From positions 114,249 to 178,248 of the forward strand of contig WPIO01000257.1 in the NCBI GenBank assembly GCA_009760855.2: a stretch of 64,000 nucleotides of DNA, written 5' to 3'. Below, piece after piece: positions 26,601-35,200 of the stretch (position 1 is the first letter of the stretch; every line of letters begins with the position of its first letter). The notes below the pieces were generated by a model that had not been told where the DNA came from, made no database searches, and was given only the letters and a program-made list of their open reading frames with translations. The DNA is from Cristatella mucedo. Taxonomy: Eukaryota > Bryozoa > Phylactolaemata > Cristatellidae. A program made the position numbers and the translations under genes.

Positions 26601-29600
26601 ACTCATCTTAATGGTGACGTAAACGCTAGATAAATGCCGGCCCTTTGATAAATTAGACTCTGGAAAGTAGCCTTAATTATTGCGATCAGAATCAAGGGCA
26701 TTGATAAGGAGGCAGCTGCAACCCCTTGACCATTGAGAAAAGCCGACCCTCTGGAATGTGCAACACTACTATTACTATTGGTCTCGGGCAGAGGTCGGCA
26801 AATTCTGACCTTAAGGCCAGATCCGGCCTAGGTAGTGCTTCAGTCCGGCATAGCAGCCCCCTAGTTATTTATTGATGGATCCGGCTATATTCTGGCTGAT
26901 TACTGCTAGACAATCCTGTTACTGTTAACCATGTTAATTTATAGAACTAATATCAGGTGCTTGTATGAACAGAAGCACATGGCCGGGTTGGGGTGATACA
27001 TGTTTACCTCTATAACTGTCGTGGGTGTCTGTGGGTCAGTTGTGGCTTTTTGTTTGTTTGTTTGTTCGTCTGGCCACGTCCACTCCGGTCGGCAGAGTGG
27101 GCGCGGTTTCTTCCGGCCTAGTGTGCCTTCTTGATCTCCTGAAATGGCCTAATAGTCCGAAACCTTTGCCGACCTCTGGTTTAGGGCCTATGTTAGGCAG
27201 CATAAGATATAGCCCCCTATAGAAACTAGACATAAGATCGATATAAGGTAAGGTAAGAGATGCATACAACATGTTCCCTAGCTGAAGATAAGCACTAAAT
27301 ACGTTTGCAGAAGTCCCGATTGCTGATCCTTTTCTTATTTTGAGAACTAAAGAGATTGTCAGTCGGTGCCAGCTGAACTAGCTCATGACAGTAAACGATA
27401 CAGCAAAGTACTTCTACCATCAATTGAAAACTATATCGATGAGAGGGAAGAAAGAGTGCCACCCAGTAAAACTAGGCTACTCAAACACGCAAACTCCTAG
27501 TCAGTCACAATGCACCAAGCCCACTATACAGCAAAACTGACCAATGTTGACTCGGGTGCCGTAGCCACGTGCCTATAGAACACTGTGGGTGCCTCGTGCT
27601 CAAGTATCTTAATTAAAGGTAACACAGGCGCCCACACCTACTTGCCCACACGACAGCCGGTAGATACGTAGTAGCACCGGTGGCTAACTTGAATCCGACA
27701 TTTTGTACAGCTGAAGTGAATGCCTACCTTTATGCTTTCTAGTCTGCAGCAGCATGAACTTGCTAGCTGTTAATAATAATGATGATAATACGATTTGTAT
27801 AGCATGCAATAAAAACCGAATCTCTTTCCATGCACTTCGTGTATGCTGGAAAAGAAGTTGGCAATTGCTTGGTGATAACATTCACAATGTCAGCATCTAT
27901 AAGCACTCAAACGAAACTTCATACAGACCGAGCTTAAGCTGATTAATGATAAGATATATACAAATAAGATCTTTGAATATTTTTCCCAAAAAGCATTAAA
28001 AATGTCTAGGCACTTTGAAGCCTGTCTATTGGTAAGTGATACTATGCACCGAGTCAGCATGCATGCACGCGAAGGAAAACTTCATGACATGAAAAGTGCT
28101 GTGGATGAAATCTTTTTTAGCTTCTTTTTAAATGCCAATTCAGATTATATCATTGATTAGAGGCAGAGCTAAACGAGTGGAGTGAGGAGAGCCGGCGGTA
28201 CGTTACCTAGCCTGATTGAGTAGTAGTTTGGAAAGGAAGGCTGGAGCAAGAGAACAAAGGAAGTGAGTGACAAAACCCTGAAGAAGTTGATATGCTGGTT
28301 AATTGGGAGCCAGTGCAGGTCGCTGAGAAGTGGTGTAATGGGGAAACTGCAACGTTCACGACAGACTAGCCGAGTTGCCGAGATTTGCACCGACTGTAAG
28401 ACCCTTATTGCACCGTAAAGGAAGACCTGCAAGTGGAGCTCTACAGAAGTCGAGAAATCAAACGAAGTCGGGATGTCAAACATACATGGACCAACTTGGA
28501 TGTGGTATCCCTGTCTATGCATGCCTCTGAAGCATTGCTCTTTAGCTGAAAGTCGCAATGAGGACCTGATGTTGTCGCCTTGTAAAAGATCATGTCCAGC
28601 AGAACACCCAGATTGTGTGCAGATGCTACAGGAGATTTGCTGGCGAAGTCCATTTTGGGGATAGGTTTTTCGAATTCTGAGTAATATTTAATCAACCAGC
28701 CTTCACAGGCAGAGGTAGGTGATTCACATTAGCCTCAGCTTGGTCACACTTCCAGCATAGGTATCGCTTGGCTGACTAATTATTGACTGCTAGTCCCTTA
28801 CCATCACACTTAGTCCTCTCTAGGGTGGACAGACTCTTCTCTTTATTCTTTCTCACAATTGTAGATCTTTACATTTGTTGCTAAATGATGCCACCTAGAT
28901 CTAGCCCACTTGACAATTCTTCCATTTATATTCACCACCAATTATGCATTGCACTTATCCAGTGGAGCGAAAATGGCATGTTTTGAGCATCGTTTGGGGT
29001 GGCCAGTTGGCCCAAGTGTCACACTGGCACTAGCAATGTGACCGTCGTTTGTGATCGGCAAAAAATATACGTATGTGCAGATTTGTCTATATAATAGGGC
29101 CAATGCAATATCAAAGACAGCACTTGAATGTCTAAAATAAAGACTGAAAGACTTTAACATCACACTACCTTGACAAATAGAGCCAAACCTTTCTTGACGG
29201 CAACCTATTTAGAAATGCATGCACATAGGGATCAACAGGTCAAATACAAAATACCTGCTGTGTGCTCCATATGCCATTAAACGTTGTCTTTTAGTGCAGA
29301 ACCATCACATTAACGTCGGATCTACCAATTCCAGCAATACTTAGCAGATGAAACAATATACCAGACTCAAATCTTGAGCTGAGCTGACGAAATTAATATG
29401 CTTTTGAAAAAATTGGGATTGAAAATTATGGACATATTTGTACAAGACAAATGACAATACACACGTATGCAGGAAGTCTTTCATGGTAGTTATATGGTTG
29501 ATGAAATTTTACAACTAAGCGATGCAGTTGTTAGCTTGCAATGTATATTCATTCTCGTTCTCCATATATAGCCATCTTACCTCTCACCGTCAACGTCAAT

Positions 29601-29944
29601 GCTCTGGCTACTGTTGGTGTATTGCTGCCACTGTAGACGAGTGTACATCCGTATTCTCCCGTGTCGGCCCGTGACACATTTGCCATAACTAGGTCGTATA
29701 AGGACGTGCTGTTTATACAATACTTTGAAGTACAGTTCACTTGAACACCGACAGCCACTGCTGCGGTTCCAAACGTCCAGACTGCATTGGTCACGGATCC
29801 TTGAGTAGGGTCACTTCGGCAAGTGAACACGAGCGGCACTCCAGAAGGCTTGTCGTAGACGACTACATCAGCTGCTGCTGCATAATTATTTATAAGCAGT
29901 AAGCTTAAGTGTAAGCTTAGGATGCAAATGTCCGCTGGCGACAT
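5495..29944 (-). CDS. Ig x5 - FN3 - TM cell-surface protein (whole gene span)
   Basis: Gene model assembled by eye from splice sites. Exons in order on the minus strand: 29581-29944, 24270-24557, 23735-23860, 23244-23408, 22982-23071, 22135-22311, 15037-15321, 12012-12176 and 11145-11489, then a last exon at 5495-5655 or 8074-8234. All junctions are phase 1 and the joined frame is open. Exon 9 read through to its own stop (11128) gives 673 residues; either TM exon gives 721. The layout is that of a single-pass adhesion or recognition receptor of the Ig superfamily with an extracellular N-terminus. No kinase, phosphatase, TIR or ITIM-like module is seen in the short tail. The long introns are loaded with LINEs, SINEs and one solo LTR. 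I infer no specific ligand or orthologue. The main uncertainties are the 5' exon and whether further cytoplasmic exons exist. Confidence 0.85.
6606..6945 (+). mobile_element. LINE, L2-B family, 3' end
   Basis: The plus strand holds the last RT segment (CCTGACTTGACCACATT and following), the 3' UTR with CACTGTGCATGCTGCCACTA, and the tail AGAAAGAGATTAAGTTCTCT with an ATTATTATT end. The matching position of the duplicate (near 56.50 kb) lacks it, and the flanks on both sides still align. It therefore inserted after the duplication. Confidence 0.8.
8074..8234 (-). CDS. Alternative last exon, TM form a of the Ig/FN3 gene
   Basis: The acceptor CATCCACTTCAG|ACATTT opens a phase-1 exon: [12 protein letters not shown], a Ser/Thr-rich stalk, a moderately hydrophobic helix ([20 protein letters not shown]), then KTSYCRQW and a stop. 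It is 161 nt, the same length and phase as the exon at 5495-5655. The duplicate at 55055-55251 has the same exon with about 12 more tail residues, so this copy stops early. The helix carries more Thr and Pro than is ideal for a membrane span, so it could be decaying or used rarely. Confidence 0.6.
8474..8636 (+). mobile_element. SINE-1, intronic copy
   Basis: tRNA-like head with A-box-like TAGTTTAGCCCAGTGATTAA and B-box-like GTGGGCTAGAGCCC, then the tail AATAGAGAATATGTTTGCTT, AGGGAGC and TTAATTA. The same element occupies the matching site of the duplicate (54655-54800, opposite strand), so it was present before the duplication. Confidence 0.75.
9489..10905 (-). mobile_element. LINE, L2-A family, 5'-truncated 1.4 kb copy
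   Basis: An L2/CR1-clade non-LTR retrotransposon on the minus strand. It starts within RT: the palm segment [13 protein letters not shown], then the F-YADD catalytic box (HFYADDS) near 10525, then the thumb/C-terminal part ([53 protein letters not shown]), and ends with the 3' UTR and GGAGATACATTAA. A 340-residue frame survives in the C-terminal half; the 5' half has several stops. It sits in the intron between exon 9 and the TM exons and is absent from the matching site of the duplicate (near 53.45 kb). No convincing long target-site duplication is seen. Confidence 0.9.
11128..11489 (-). CDS. Exon 9: FN3 second half and Cys-rich module
   Basis: The acceptor ACGTTTTAG|GGCTTTC opens the exon in phase 1. 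It completes the FN3 domain ([20 protein letters not shown], strands F and G), then encodes about 85 residues rich in Cys ([19 protein letters not shown]) that I cannot assign to a family. At 11145 the sequence reads CCACAG|GCAAGTCC, an excellent GC-type donor. If it is not used, translation continues KSNY and stops at 11128, giving a form without a membrane anchor. The Cys-rich part is well kept in the duplicate at 52850-53211. Confidence 0.85.
11139..11150 (-). promoter_or_regulatory. GC-AG intron donor deciding secreted or membrane form
   Basis: CACAG|GCAAGT on the minus strand is a strong match to the strict consensus of GC donors. Splicing to 5655 or 8234 keeps the phase and adds a TM helix; read-through meets a stop within six codons. 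The duplicate has CACAG|GCAAAT, a weaker donor. Function is inferred. Confidence 0.6.
12012..12176 (-). CDS. Exon 8: FN3 first half
   Basis: The acceptor TTTAATGCAG|CTCCACC and donor CACGG|GTATGT bound a 165-nt phase-1/phase-1 exon. It encodes [20 protein letters not shown] and then [20 protein letters not shown]: the Pro-rich entry, the strand B tryptophan and the Tyr-rich C strand of a fibronectin type III domain. It joins exon 9 for strands F-G. Several N-glycosylation sites (NVS, NLT, NGS) fit an extracellular location. Confidence 0.85.
13130..14095. other. Intron sequence, nothing recognised
   Basis: Between exons 8 and 7 of the Ig/FN3 gene. No repeat family, exon or structured RNA could be identified; short open frames have no domain. 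Confidence 0.4.
14100..14575 (+). mobile_element. LINE, L2-B family, 3' end
   Basis: The plus strand shows the decayed RT C-terminus ([14 protein letters not shown]), the family 3' UTR with GCTGACACTGTG, and the stem GAGACTACATTCTCTGAGG followed by a TTATTATT end. Many stops. Confidence 0.75.
15037..15321 (-). CDS. Exon 7: Ig domain 5
   Basis: The acceptor GGTTGCAG|CTAAACC and donor CGCCAT|GTGAGT bound a 285-nt phase-1 exon coding a whole I-set-like Ig domain of 95 residues. The strand B Cys is in [10 protein letters not shown], the core Trp in PTIKWTK, and the strand F motif is [10 protein letters not shown]. It leads directly into the Pro-rich start of FN3 (IAPSPPLPP). Confidence 0.9.
15400..18480. 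other. Long intron stretch, nothing recognised
   Basis: Part of the 6.8 kb intron between exons 7 and 6 of the Ig/FN3 gene. I looked for exons with splice sites and for LINE or SINE signatures on both strands and found none I can support. Confidence 0.4.
18488..18640 (+). mobile_element. SINE-2
   Basis: tRNA-like head with TAGGTAAGTTGATTGCTTC and the B box GTCGTGGGTTCGACTCC. The body has TGCTGCAAGCGATGGTGAT and AAGGCTCTTCTGTC, as in the 40.2 kb copy. Confidence 0.75.
18823..19147 (+). mobile_element. Solo LTR of the Ty3/gypsy family seen at 58.9 kb
   Basis: About 325 bases alignable end to end with the LTR at 58941-59253: start GTTGTGTGTGCCTGTTGC, two direct repeats with CGGTGCGGCCTTTGATGTG, TATATATGTACC, AATAAAG and the end GGAGACACAGTAACACA. 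No internal region flanks it. Solo LTRs commonly form by recombination between the two LTRs of one insertion. It lies in a host intron in the orientation opposite to the gene. A fossil. Confidence 0.85.
19385..21690 (+). mobile_element. LINE, L2-B family, long copy with internal deletion
   Basis: Plus strand. At 19396-20034 lies an APE-type endonuclease: [37 protein letters not shown] and the catalytic-site-like [12 protein letters not shown], then SDHM. Next come the linker and RT start ([20 protein letters not shown]). Near 20.88-20.92 kb the sequence jumps from the RT fingers (VRPLFKK) to the segment with [11 protein letters not shown], so the catalytic palm with the YADD box is missing. 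Then follow the RT C-terminus ([19 protein letters not shown]), the 3' UTR and the GAGATTGAGTTCTCTG tail. The 19150-19385 flank may hold the element's 5' part. Confidence 0.9.
22135..22311 (-). CDS. Exon 6: Ig domain 4, second half
   Basis: The acceptor CTCGTTTAG|GAAATCC and donor TTTTTG|GTAAGA bound 177 nt, phase 1 at both ends. It encodes the core Trp (ALYNWTQNG), strand E and the strand F motif [14 protein letters not shown], ending NISVF. With exon 5 it makes an 89-residue Ig domain. Confidence 0.85.
22555..22715 (+). mobile_element. SINE-2, decayed
   Basis: Head with GGAGGTAGTTCACAAACATC and a degenerate B box (GGGATCGAGTAC), then TGCCTGCTGCAAACC and AAGGCTCTTCACCTGC of the SINE-2 body. 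Lies in the intron between exons 6 and 5. Confidence 0.55.
22982..23071 (-). CDS. Exon 5: Ig domain 4, first half
   Basis: The acceptor TTTTTATAG|ATATACC and donor ACCCAG|GTAAAA bound a 90-nt exon that the computed frames hide because it is so short. It encodes [15 protein letters not shown], then [15 protein letters not shown] with the strand B Cys. Phase 1 at both ends, joining exons 4 and 6 without breaking frame. Confidence 0.8.
23244..23408 (-). CDS. Exon 4: Ig domain 3, second half
   Basis: The acceptor AAATGTAG|GTGGGAG and donor TTAAGT|GTAAGC bound 165 nt. It encodes [20 protein letters not shown], then [16 protein letters not shown] with the strand F Tyr-x-Cys, and ends SITLDVK. Exons 3 and 4 sum to 291 nt, one 97-residue Ig domain. 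Confidence 0.85.
23455..23680 (-). mobile_element. LINE, L2-B family, 3' end
   Basis: Minus strand: the family tail around 23490-23530 (degenerate TTAATCTCGTTCTAGGCACT on plus) and the 3' UTR with AACATGCACAGTGTCAGCAT. The RT part is missing or unrecognisable. Confidence 0.65.
23735..23860 (-). CDS. Exon 3: Ig domain 3, first half
   Basis: The acceptor GCATTTGCAG|ATGGCTC and donor AACACAA|GTAAGC bound 126 nt. Translation gives [31 protein letters not shown] and [11 protein letters not shown]: strand B Cys and core Trp of an Ig fold. The site joins exon 2 and exon 4 in phase 1. Confidence 0.8.
24270..24557 (-). CDS. Exon 2: Ig domain 2
   Basis: The acceptor GCTATTTTAG|ATTTGCC and donor GTCAGTT|GTAAGT bound 288 nt, one whole Ig domain of 96 residues: [33 protein letters not shown] (strand B Cys and core Trp), [15 protein letters not shown] (strand F). 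NIT, NVS and NST are possible glycosylation sites. Confidence 0.9.
24560..25280. other. Intron sequence, nothing recognised
   Basis: First part of the 5 kb intron between exons 2 and 1. No exon or repeat family is visible until the L2-A copy at 25283. Confidence 0.4.
25283..26205 (+). mobile_element. LINE, L2-A family, 0.9 kb 5'-truncated copy
   Basis: Starts in RT after the YADD box ([20 protein letters not shown]). It continues open for almost 290 residues through [40 protein letters not shown] and [13 protein letters not shown] to the 3' UTR, ending CTGACATACATTACAT. The nearly intact frame makes it one of the younger copies. It lies in intron 1, antisense to the gene. Confidence 0.9.
26789..27178. 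mobile_element. hAT-like non-autonomous DNA transposon (MITE)
   Basis: A 390-bp element with terminal inverted repeats beginning CAGAGGTCGGCAAA and ending TTTGCCGACCTCTG. The outer 14 bases are perfectly inverted, and weaker inverted similarity (GGCC-rich) extends further in. CAGnGGT...CAA ends are typical of hAT elements. The 8-bp flanks GTCTCGGG and GTTTAGGG agree at six positions, as expected for an aged 8-bp target-site duplication. No transposase coding is seen. Lies in intron 1. Confidence 0.85.
27765..28690 (-). mobile_element. LINE, L2-B family, decayed 3' half
   Basis: Minus strand: the segment before the thumb ([13 protein letters not shown]), then [46 protein letters not shown], then the 3' UTR and an ATAATAATG-type tail at about 27770. 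Several stops and a rearranged 3' UTR. Confidence 0.8.
28700..29520. other. Intron sequence, nothing recognised
   Basis: Rest of intron 1 between the L2-B copy and exon 1. No supported exon or repeat. Confidence 0.4.
29581..29944 (-). CDS. Exon 1: signal peptide and Ig domain 1
   Basis: The ATG at 29944 starts [20 protein letters not shown] followed by YAAAAD, a plausible signal peptide with a hydrophobic core and Ala-rich cleavage region but no basic N-terminal residue. The Ig domain follows: [10 protein letters not shown] (strand B Cys), AVWTFG (core Trp), [14 protein letters not shown] (strand F), RALTLTVR. The donor GAGAG|GTAAGA leaves phase 1. An in-phase acceptor-like TTATGCAG|CAGCAG at about 29880 means the signal peptide could instead sit on a separate upstream exon; I prefer the ATG. 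Confidence 0.75.
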
Positions 29945-31145
29945 CAGGGAAGAGGTCGATATCTATCGAAGGTAGCCTCCACTTCCAAGACACCATAAAT
30001 TCTGTGCCGAAACTGTCAACGATAAGAAACTTGCTTAATCTGTTATTCTGGTAGCTACAATCAATAAGAAACTTGTAGTTGATAAAAGCATCACGAAATA
30101 CAAATTTTGAAGCTTGTCTCAGGAAAGCATATCCATGCATACAGTCCATAACCAAAAGTGTTGGGAACAATATCTCACAGAAACCCGTAACATAGATAAC
30201 GTATCAATAACAACTACATTTCCGTACAGCTACAGTGAGTGTGAAAACAATAAATGGAAGGTGGATAATTTGGTAACTTACATCTATAGCTGCAGCCTTT
30301 GCTCTCGTAGTTAAAATTAAAGAATAGCATGCAAGAATTTCACAGGCCAAAAAATTTAAAAGGTTTTTCCAAATGTAGCCAAGGTATACCAGGAGCTTGT
30401 ATGCACTCTGCCTTTATTGTCGCAAAAATAACGACTGGCTGCTACAAACGTGATGTGCGGTTACCACGTCCGGATAAAAATAAGCCACAAACGCAGCGCT
30501 CGCAATGGTGCTAGTCTCAGCCGGCGCACGACGAATAATGGTGACGCCTAATCTTAACATCACATAAAATTATTATAACATTAAATCGGCATACCGACCA
30601 GCAGCACATGCGTTTGTTTTTGGAGTGACAGTATATATTTTTAAACTAGCCCATGCGTGTCAAAATCGCTTGAAATTTACATGTTGCCTTGCAATGTGGG
30701 CCTGAGTACTCGCTGATCTAGCTGTAAGCCCAGCCGCGCTGGTGAGGCCGGCTTACTGAGGGGCGACGACTCCGTACCATGACCTTGGTCGTGAAGTAGA
30801 GATCGGATACAAGCTTCAGTCCCTGTCAGATTTTTGACGCTGCCAAAAGTAAAGCATTTGCTGATATTTGAAAGCACGAAGCTCCTACTAGAAGCTACTT
30901 CTTCAGTCTCTTCCTGTGGCAGCATTGGTCGTATACCACGTTTCTGTTACGTATCGGCAGTGTGGCGTTTGATTTCCTTCTTATGCATATCGGCACTTCA
31001 TTCTAGTTAGCGACGGATGAGCTTATATTCTGCTCACTTTGCTTTTTTTTTGCTTAAAATACAGTGTTGCGAAAACTTATGTATTATAGTAAACGCAGCT
31101 GGTTCAAGCGGAAGCGCCATGAAACGGTGGCGAGCTCAATCTGTC
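29945..31145. other. 5' flank of the Ig/FN3 gene
   Basis: No clear TATA box or initiator could be chosen. Contains the repeat R1 copy at 30440-30560. Otherwise no exon or known repeat. Confidence 0.35.
30440..30560 (+). repeat. Unclassified dispersed repeat R1, copy 1
   Basis: GCTGCTACAAACGTGATGTG, CACGTC, CGCAGCGCTCGC, GGTGCTAGT and GGCGCACGACGAATAATGG align in order with 42845-42975 (GCTACAAACGTAGCGTGCGG ... ACGCGCGACGAATACTGG), in the same orientation. I see no coding potential, terminal repeats or tail. Confidence 0.65.
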
Positions 31146-31149
31146 AGCA

Positions 31150-31225
31150 TATAATGATACACTTGATAAAGTGCCCTTAGAGAACTCAATCTCTTTCTAA
31201 GTGCTTTACACTTGCTGCAAAGGAA
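31150..31225 (-). mobile_element. LINE, L2-B 3' tail only
   Basis: Plus-strand reading: TGATAAAGTGCCCTTAGAGAAC, split from TCAATCTCTTTCTAAGTGC, is the complement of the family tail. Nothing upstream is recognisable. Confidence 0.65.
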
Positions 31226-31407
31226 GGATTATGACTGATATTCATTATTCATGGTTCTGAATTGTCACAGTTAGGAACTAATTGTACGATAATCTTTAGG
31301 CCTAGACTGCATATTAGCCGACGCCGTGAGATAGGCAGTAAGTTATGTTTCTGTAGTTCCGGTTGACGTTTGAGCTGATGCGAGCTCTGGAACACGGAGC
31401 TGTTATT

Positions 31408-31955
31408 AGTCCCAGCGGTTTGAGTACGCGTTTCCTTTGCTGAAAGAGCTAGAATGGTTGCCGGTTGAGAAAAGGATACAGAGCAAAGTTCTTACGCTGA
31501 CCTACAAGGCCCGCCACGGCTTGGCTCCTTCATACCTAGCTGAACTGCTGCATCAGTTTAAGCCTGTTCGCACCCTCAGATCCTGTGTGGACAATAAATT
31601 AGCTGTCCCATTCCTCCGCTTAAAGACAGTTGGCAACAGAAGCTTTAGCTCTGCAGGTCCTAGACTGTGGAACTCGCTTCCACATTTCTTACGCAATGGC
31701 ATCTACTCTCCGACTGCCGACTATGGCACATCTTTTTCAGCGGTCCTGAACTGCTACTTCTATGCTACTCACTACGCTCTCCTAACTATGCTCTGCTTCC
31801 CACTTTCTCTTTGTTGCGTGAGACGAAGTCTGTTGGCTACCGAATGGGTACCGAAAGCCGCTTAGGCTGTGAGTGTGCTATACAAAACTCCCCTGCGTAA
31901 CACCCACATGGTCTTTATGACTTCGTGGAGTTACTGACGGAGATACATACATACA
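31408..31955 (+). mobile_element. LINE, L2-A family, 0.55 kb copy
   Basis: Begins at the RT C-terminus (SQRFEY, then [20 protein letters not shown]) and stays open through RLWNSLPHFLRN before a small frame change. Ends with the 3' UTR and GGAGATACATACATACATAC, a variant of the short 3' repeat. Confidence 0.9.
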
Positions 31956-31959
31956 TACG

Positions 31960-33430
31960 CCTTGGCAAATGTTGAACGCCTGTAACTCTCCACGACTGAC
32001 CAATGGATTTGTCTAAGTTATCGATACGGACTTGTCACGTTAAGGTATAGCGAGATCTTGCCAAGCATCTTTCATATTAAAAGCCTCATATTTGTAGGCA
32101 AGCAGATCCTTATCTCGGGCATTTTCCAAGTGCACGATGTGCCGTTATTAATGCGTCCATCTGCAGCAGCAGACCAGACACAATAAACCAATAAATAACC
32201 GATACTGCAGGTTGACTCAACAATTGCATTCCCCTGACCCCAGTAATAGGCGTGCACCTATTCGGTCAATTCATGTGACAACACACACTACATTCCGGTT
32301 AATATTACCTTATCTCTGTTCATCATTGTACTCGAGACTATAATCAGAGTGACTAACAATACCTTTTCTTAGCAACGTGGGATAATTGGATAGTTACAAC
32401 CAAACGCAATAGTCTTGTTCCACCACTAAAAATGAACGAATCAGACAGGCGGAGATGAAAATCTGTGCACAGCCAAGGCTCCATTTAACCGTGACAGCCT
32501 CAGCCAAAATGAAAAGATCGTCGCTTGTAGCCAGTACATTAAGTGATTTAAAACTGCAAAAACCACGTGGTTGCTATGGATTTGTGGGTATTTAAATATG
32601 GCGTTGCTAGGGACTAACAAGCTTGCCATATTTTAGCCATTTGTTTGTTCCACAAGAGCTCTCATACGTCTGCGAAATCCTAGTTTGGCCGAGAGAAGGG
32701 CTTTCATACCTTTCAGCAGCGAGCCTTCGTCTTCCTGCTAATGTTGGAGCCAAGTCCAGCATGAGTCAGAGATCGTCGATCAACGATCTCCGACTCTGCT
32801 GGACTTATTATTTTATCGATCATGACCGACGACATAAGCGAAAGGAAAACTGCAGGTTATGCAGGAAATGAGCCTAAGCAACCGTGAAGTGGCACGCAGA
32901 GGCGTAGCAAGACCTTCCGGTGCACGGAGACAAAACTGAGATAATAACGCCCCTCTCTTTGTCAAAAATTAATGCATACTAGCTCCACCACAGAAGAAAT
33001 GCAGAAACCCACGCTAGTAGATATACCGAGTAGAGAAAAGATACAAGGTAGCTCTCACAGCTTCAACTTAAATGAATTTTTGGCCTGGCAAACTGTTCTG
33101 TTACAGCTTGAAAGTCAATACATTTCAGAGTTTCTTTGCCTAGCAAGGCCAAATCTAAAGTCGATCTTACCCCATTGAGGCTCAAAGATAAAACAGAATT
33201 ATCTTCAGCTTGCTAATCGAGCGTTCACAACTGGGAACTGATACAGCTACGGTGAGAAGAACTTGCAAGGCAACCCTCAAGTTAGGAGGCGCATCTTCTC
33301 CGTAACTGACAATGAAAGACACGAGTTCCAGTGGTGTCTATGGTGCCAGTCATGACGTATGGCAAGAAGCATTTTACAGTCACAAATGTTTTTGTAAAGC
33401 TCTGTTCCATTAACTTCTGAACAACAGAAG
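31960..33430. other. Gene-free stretch
   Basis: No exon or repeat family recognised except the hairpin at 32752-32806. Confidence 0.4.
32752..32806. repeat. Near-perfect 55-bp hairpin
   Basis: AAGTCCAGCATGAGTCAGAG, then ATCGT, a 6-base centre, then ACGATCTCCGACTCTGCTGG and ACTT. The arms pair over about 24 bases with one bulged T and one mismatch. No target-site duplication is obvious. Confidence 0.85.
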
Positions 33431-33431
33431 C

Positions 33432-33860
33432 CTTCAAGATTCAGGTCCTATTCCAGTGAGGGACTCCGGGGTATTTATGTGAATGGACACAGATCATCCG
33501 AGGTACCTCTGAAATATGGGGTACCTCGGGGCTCCGTGCTAAGTCTGGTTCTTTTCACGGTTTATACTCTCCCTCTTGCTGATGTGATTGCCAAGCACAA
33601 TCTAGGCTTTCACTTCTATGCGGATGAGACTCAGTTGTACCTTTCCTTTGATCCATCCCTGTCTATATGTTTTGATCTCTCCCAGCTTTCGAGCACCTCG
33701 AATTCTCCCAACTCACTTGCTGCATGTATTGATGATATCCGCACATGGATGCCAGCAAATTTTCTAAAACTAAACATTGATAAGACTAACTTACTATTTA
33801 TGGGAAAACCCGGTGTGATTCAGAAATTGGAAAGGTTGACGCTCAAAATTGGCTTCATCC
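33432..33860 (+). mobile_element. LINE, L2-B family, RT palm fragment
   Basis: Reads [20 protein letters not shown], then PLADVIAKHNLGFHFYADET, then DDIRTWMPANFLKLNIDKTN. This is RT palm with the F-YAD-D box changed to YADE, and no 3' end. Both ends are truncated. The flanking frame beyond 33860 does not fit the family. Confidence 0.85.
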
Positions 33861-34754
33861 AGAATTTGGCTCTCTCATATGCCAACATATCGAAGTCTCG
33901 ACAACTCAATATCAAGAGAGTGGAGGTCACAAGAGGACTCCTTAAAGTTCATTTTTAGATCGTGTAGTCAGTCTTTTCTGAACGCAATAAATCTTTCGGA
34001 TGCTGTGCCAAAATGGCAAGAGAGCCGGAAAGCTTAAGTTTAAAATACAATGTAGGAGACTGCCAGCTTACCTTCTTGTTTTAAGTGTTCTACTGCAATT
34101 TCTGGACAGTATTCTCTTTGGACACCTGGTAAGTGGTATATGATTGCCGCGTCGTCGCAGCACAGTTAGTTAGGTAAGTCGAGCTGGTGTGGTCTAATAG
34201 TGTGTTGGAGCCCTTGATGCTGCGTAGCAGGCCGGGCTCGCCCTTGGCGCGACGCAGCCTGCCAGTGGCAGGCAGGATGGGGTGGGCAGACAGATATTCA
34301 GTTGGAACGCGGACGGATGGGTGAACGGCCTTGTGCTTACTGCTCTGGGAGCGCCAGCCGAATTCTCGATCGCTAAAGCCCGCTTTTTTAAATTAAAAAA
34401 TGTAATTAAAAATAGCGACCATTGTTTAAAAACCAGTAAGTTGGGACTTTCGTTAAGTCAAGGTACCACAGTATTTCCTCCTCAAGAATTCTATCTAGGG
34501 TAAGACCAAAAAGGATGCTAGAGCAGAAAATACATGTTCTTAGTATGCGTTCAAGGTTCGTTTACAAAACAGGCAGCAGTTCTTAAGAGGACAATCACAT
34601 TATATGAGGTACTGAAAATTCTTATAGTTCTTCGACAAAAAGGACACCCGGGTGACTTTCAGGCTTGGCAAATTGGCTGCTAAGCAGCAACGACCTTCTA
34701 CGGGTCCTATGAGTTGCGAACTGCCTAAGGATTTTAGAGTTCAAGCGATCCTTT

Positions 34755-34848
34755 ATTGCCATCTGCAAGCGGGAGGGGTGATAACCATTAAAGGCTCTTC
34801 GGCCGCCATAGAGATGAGGCTGTTAAATCAGCTAATATTTATTTAGTT
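34755..34848 (+). mobile_element. SINE-2, 3' part
   Basis: TTGCCATCTGCAAGCGGGAG, ATAACCATTAAAGGCTCTTC and GAGGCTGTTAAATCAGCTAA match the body and end of the copy at 40219. The tRNA head is not recognisable. Confidence 0.7.
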
Positions 34849-35089
34849 ATGTTTTCTCTAGTATGGGACCAAAGTGAAGATGAGCAATATCTATTGAGCC
34901 TGTAAGTCACTCCCAAAAGTCATGCAGCCTCTTCCCGTTGCTACCATGCATAATTCAAAAAAGATGCTAATAAGGTTATGTATTTGATGAATGAAATACT
35001 GAAAACGAAGTGTGCATAGGCTCTAGAGGCCAATCGGTATCGCATATTAAGGTTCTTATTTTATTTTATCTTGTTCAACTCCTTTTCTG

Positions 35090-35200
35090 TATGGGGCTCG
35101 AAAGGCAGCTAGAATTCCAGGTGAACGTTCGCAATCGGCTTACAGAGGAGATGAAATTATTGCATAAGAAATATCATGCTGTTGAAGTTTCTAAATAGGT
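35090..35200 (+). other. Short open frame with amphipathic-helix character
   Basis: Reads MGLERQLEFQVNVRNRL then TEEMKLLHKKYHAVEVSK before a stop. It has charged, Leu-spaced residues of coiled-coil type, unlike the surrounding non-coding sequence. No good acceptor or partner exon was found. Could be an isolated exon, an exon fossil or chance. Confidence 0.2.
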
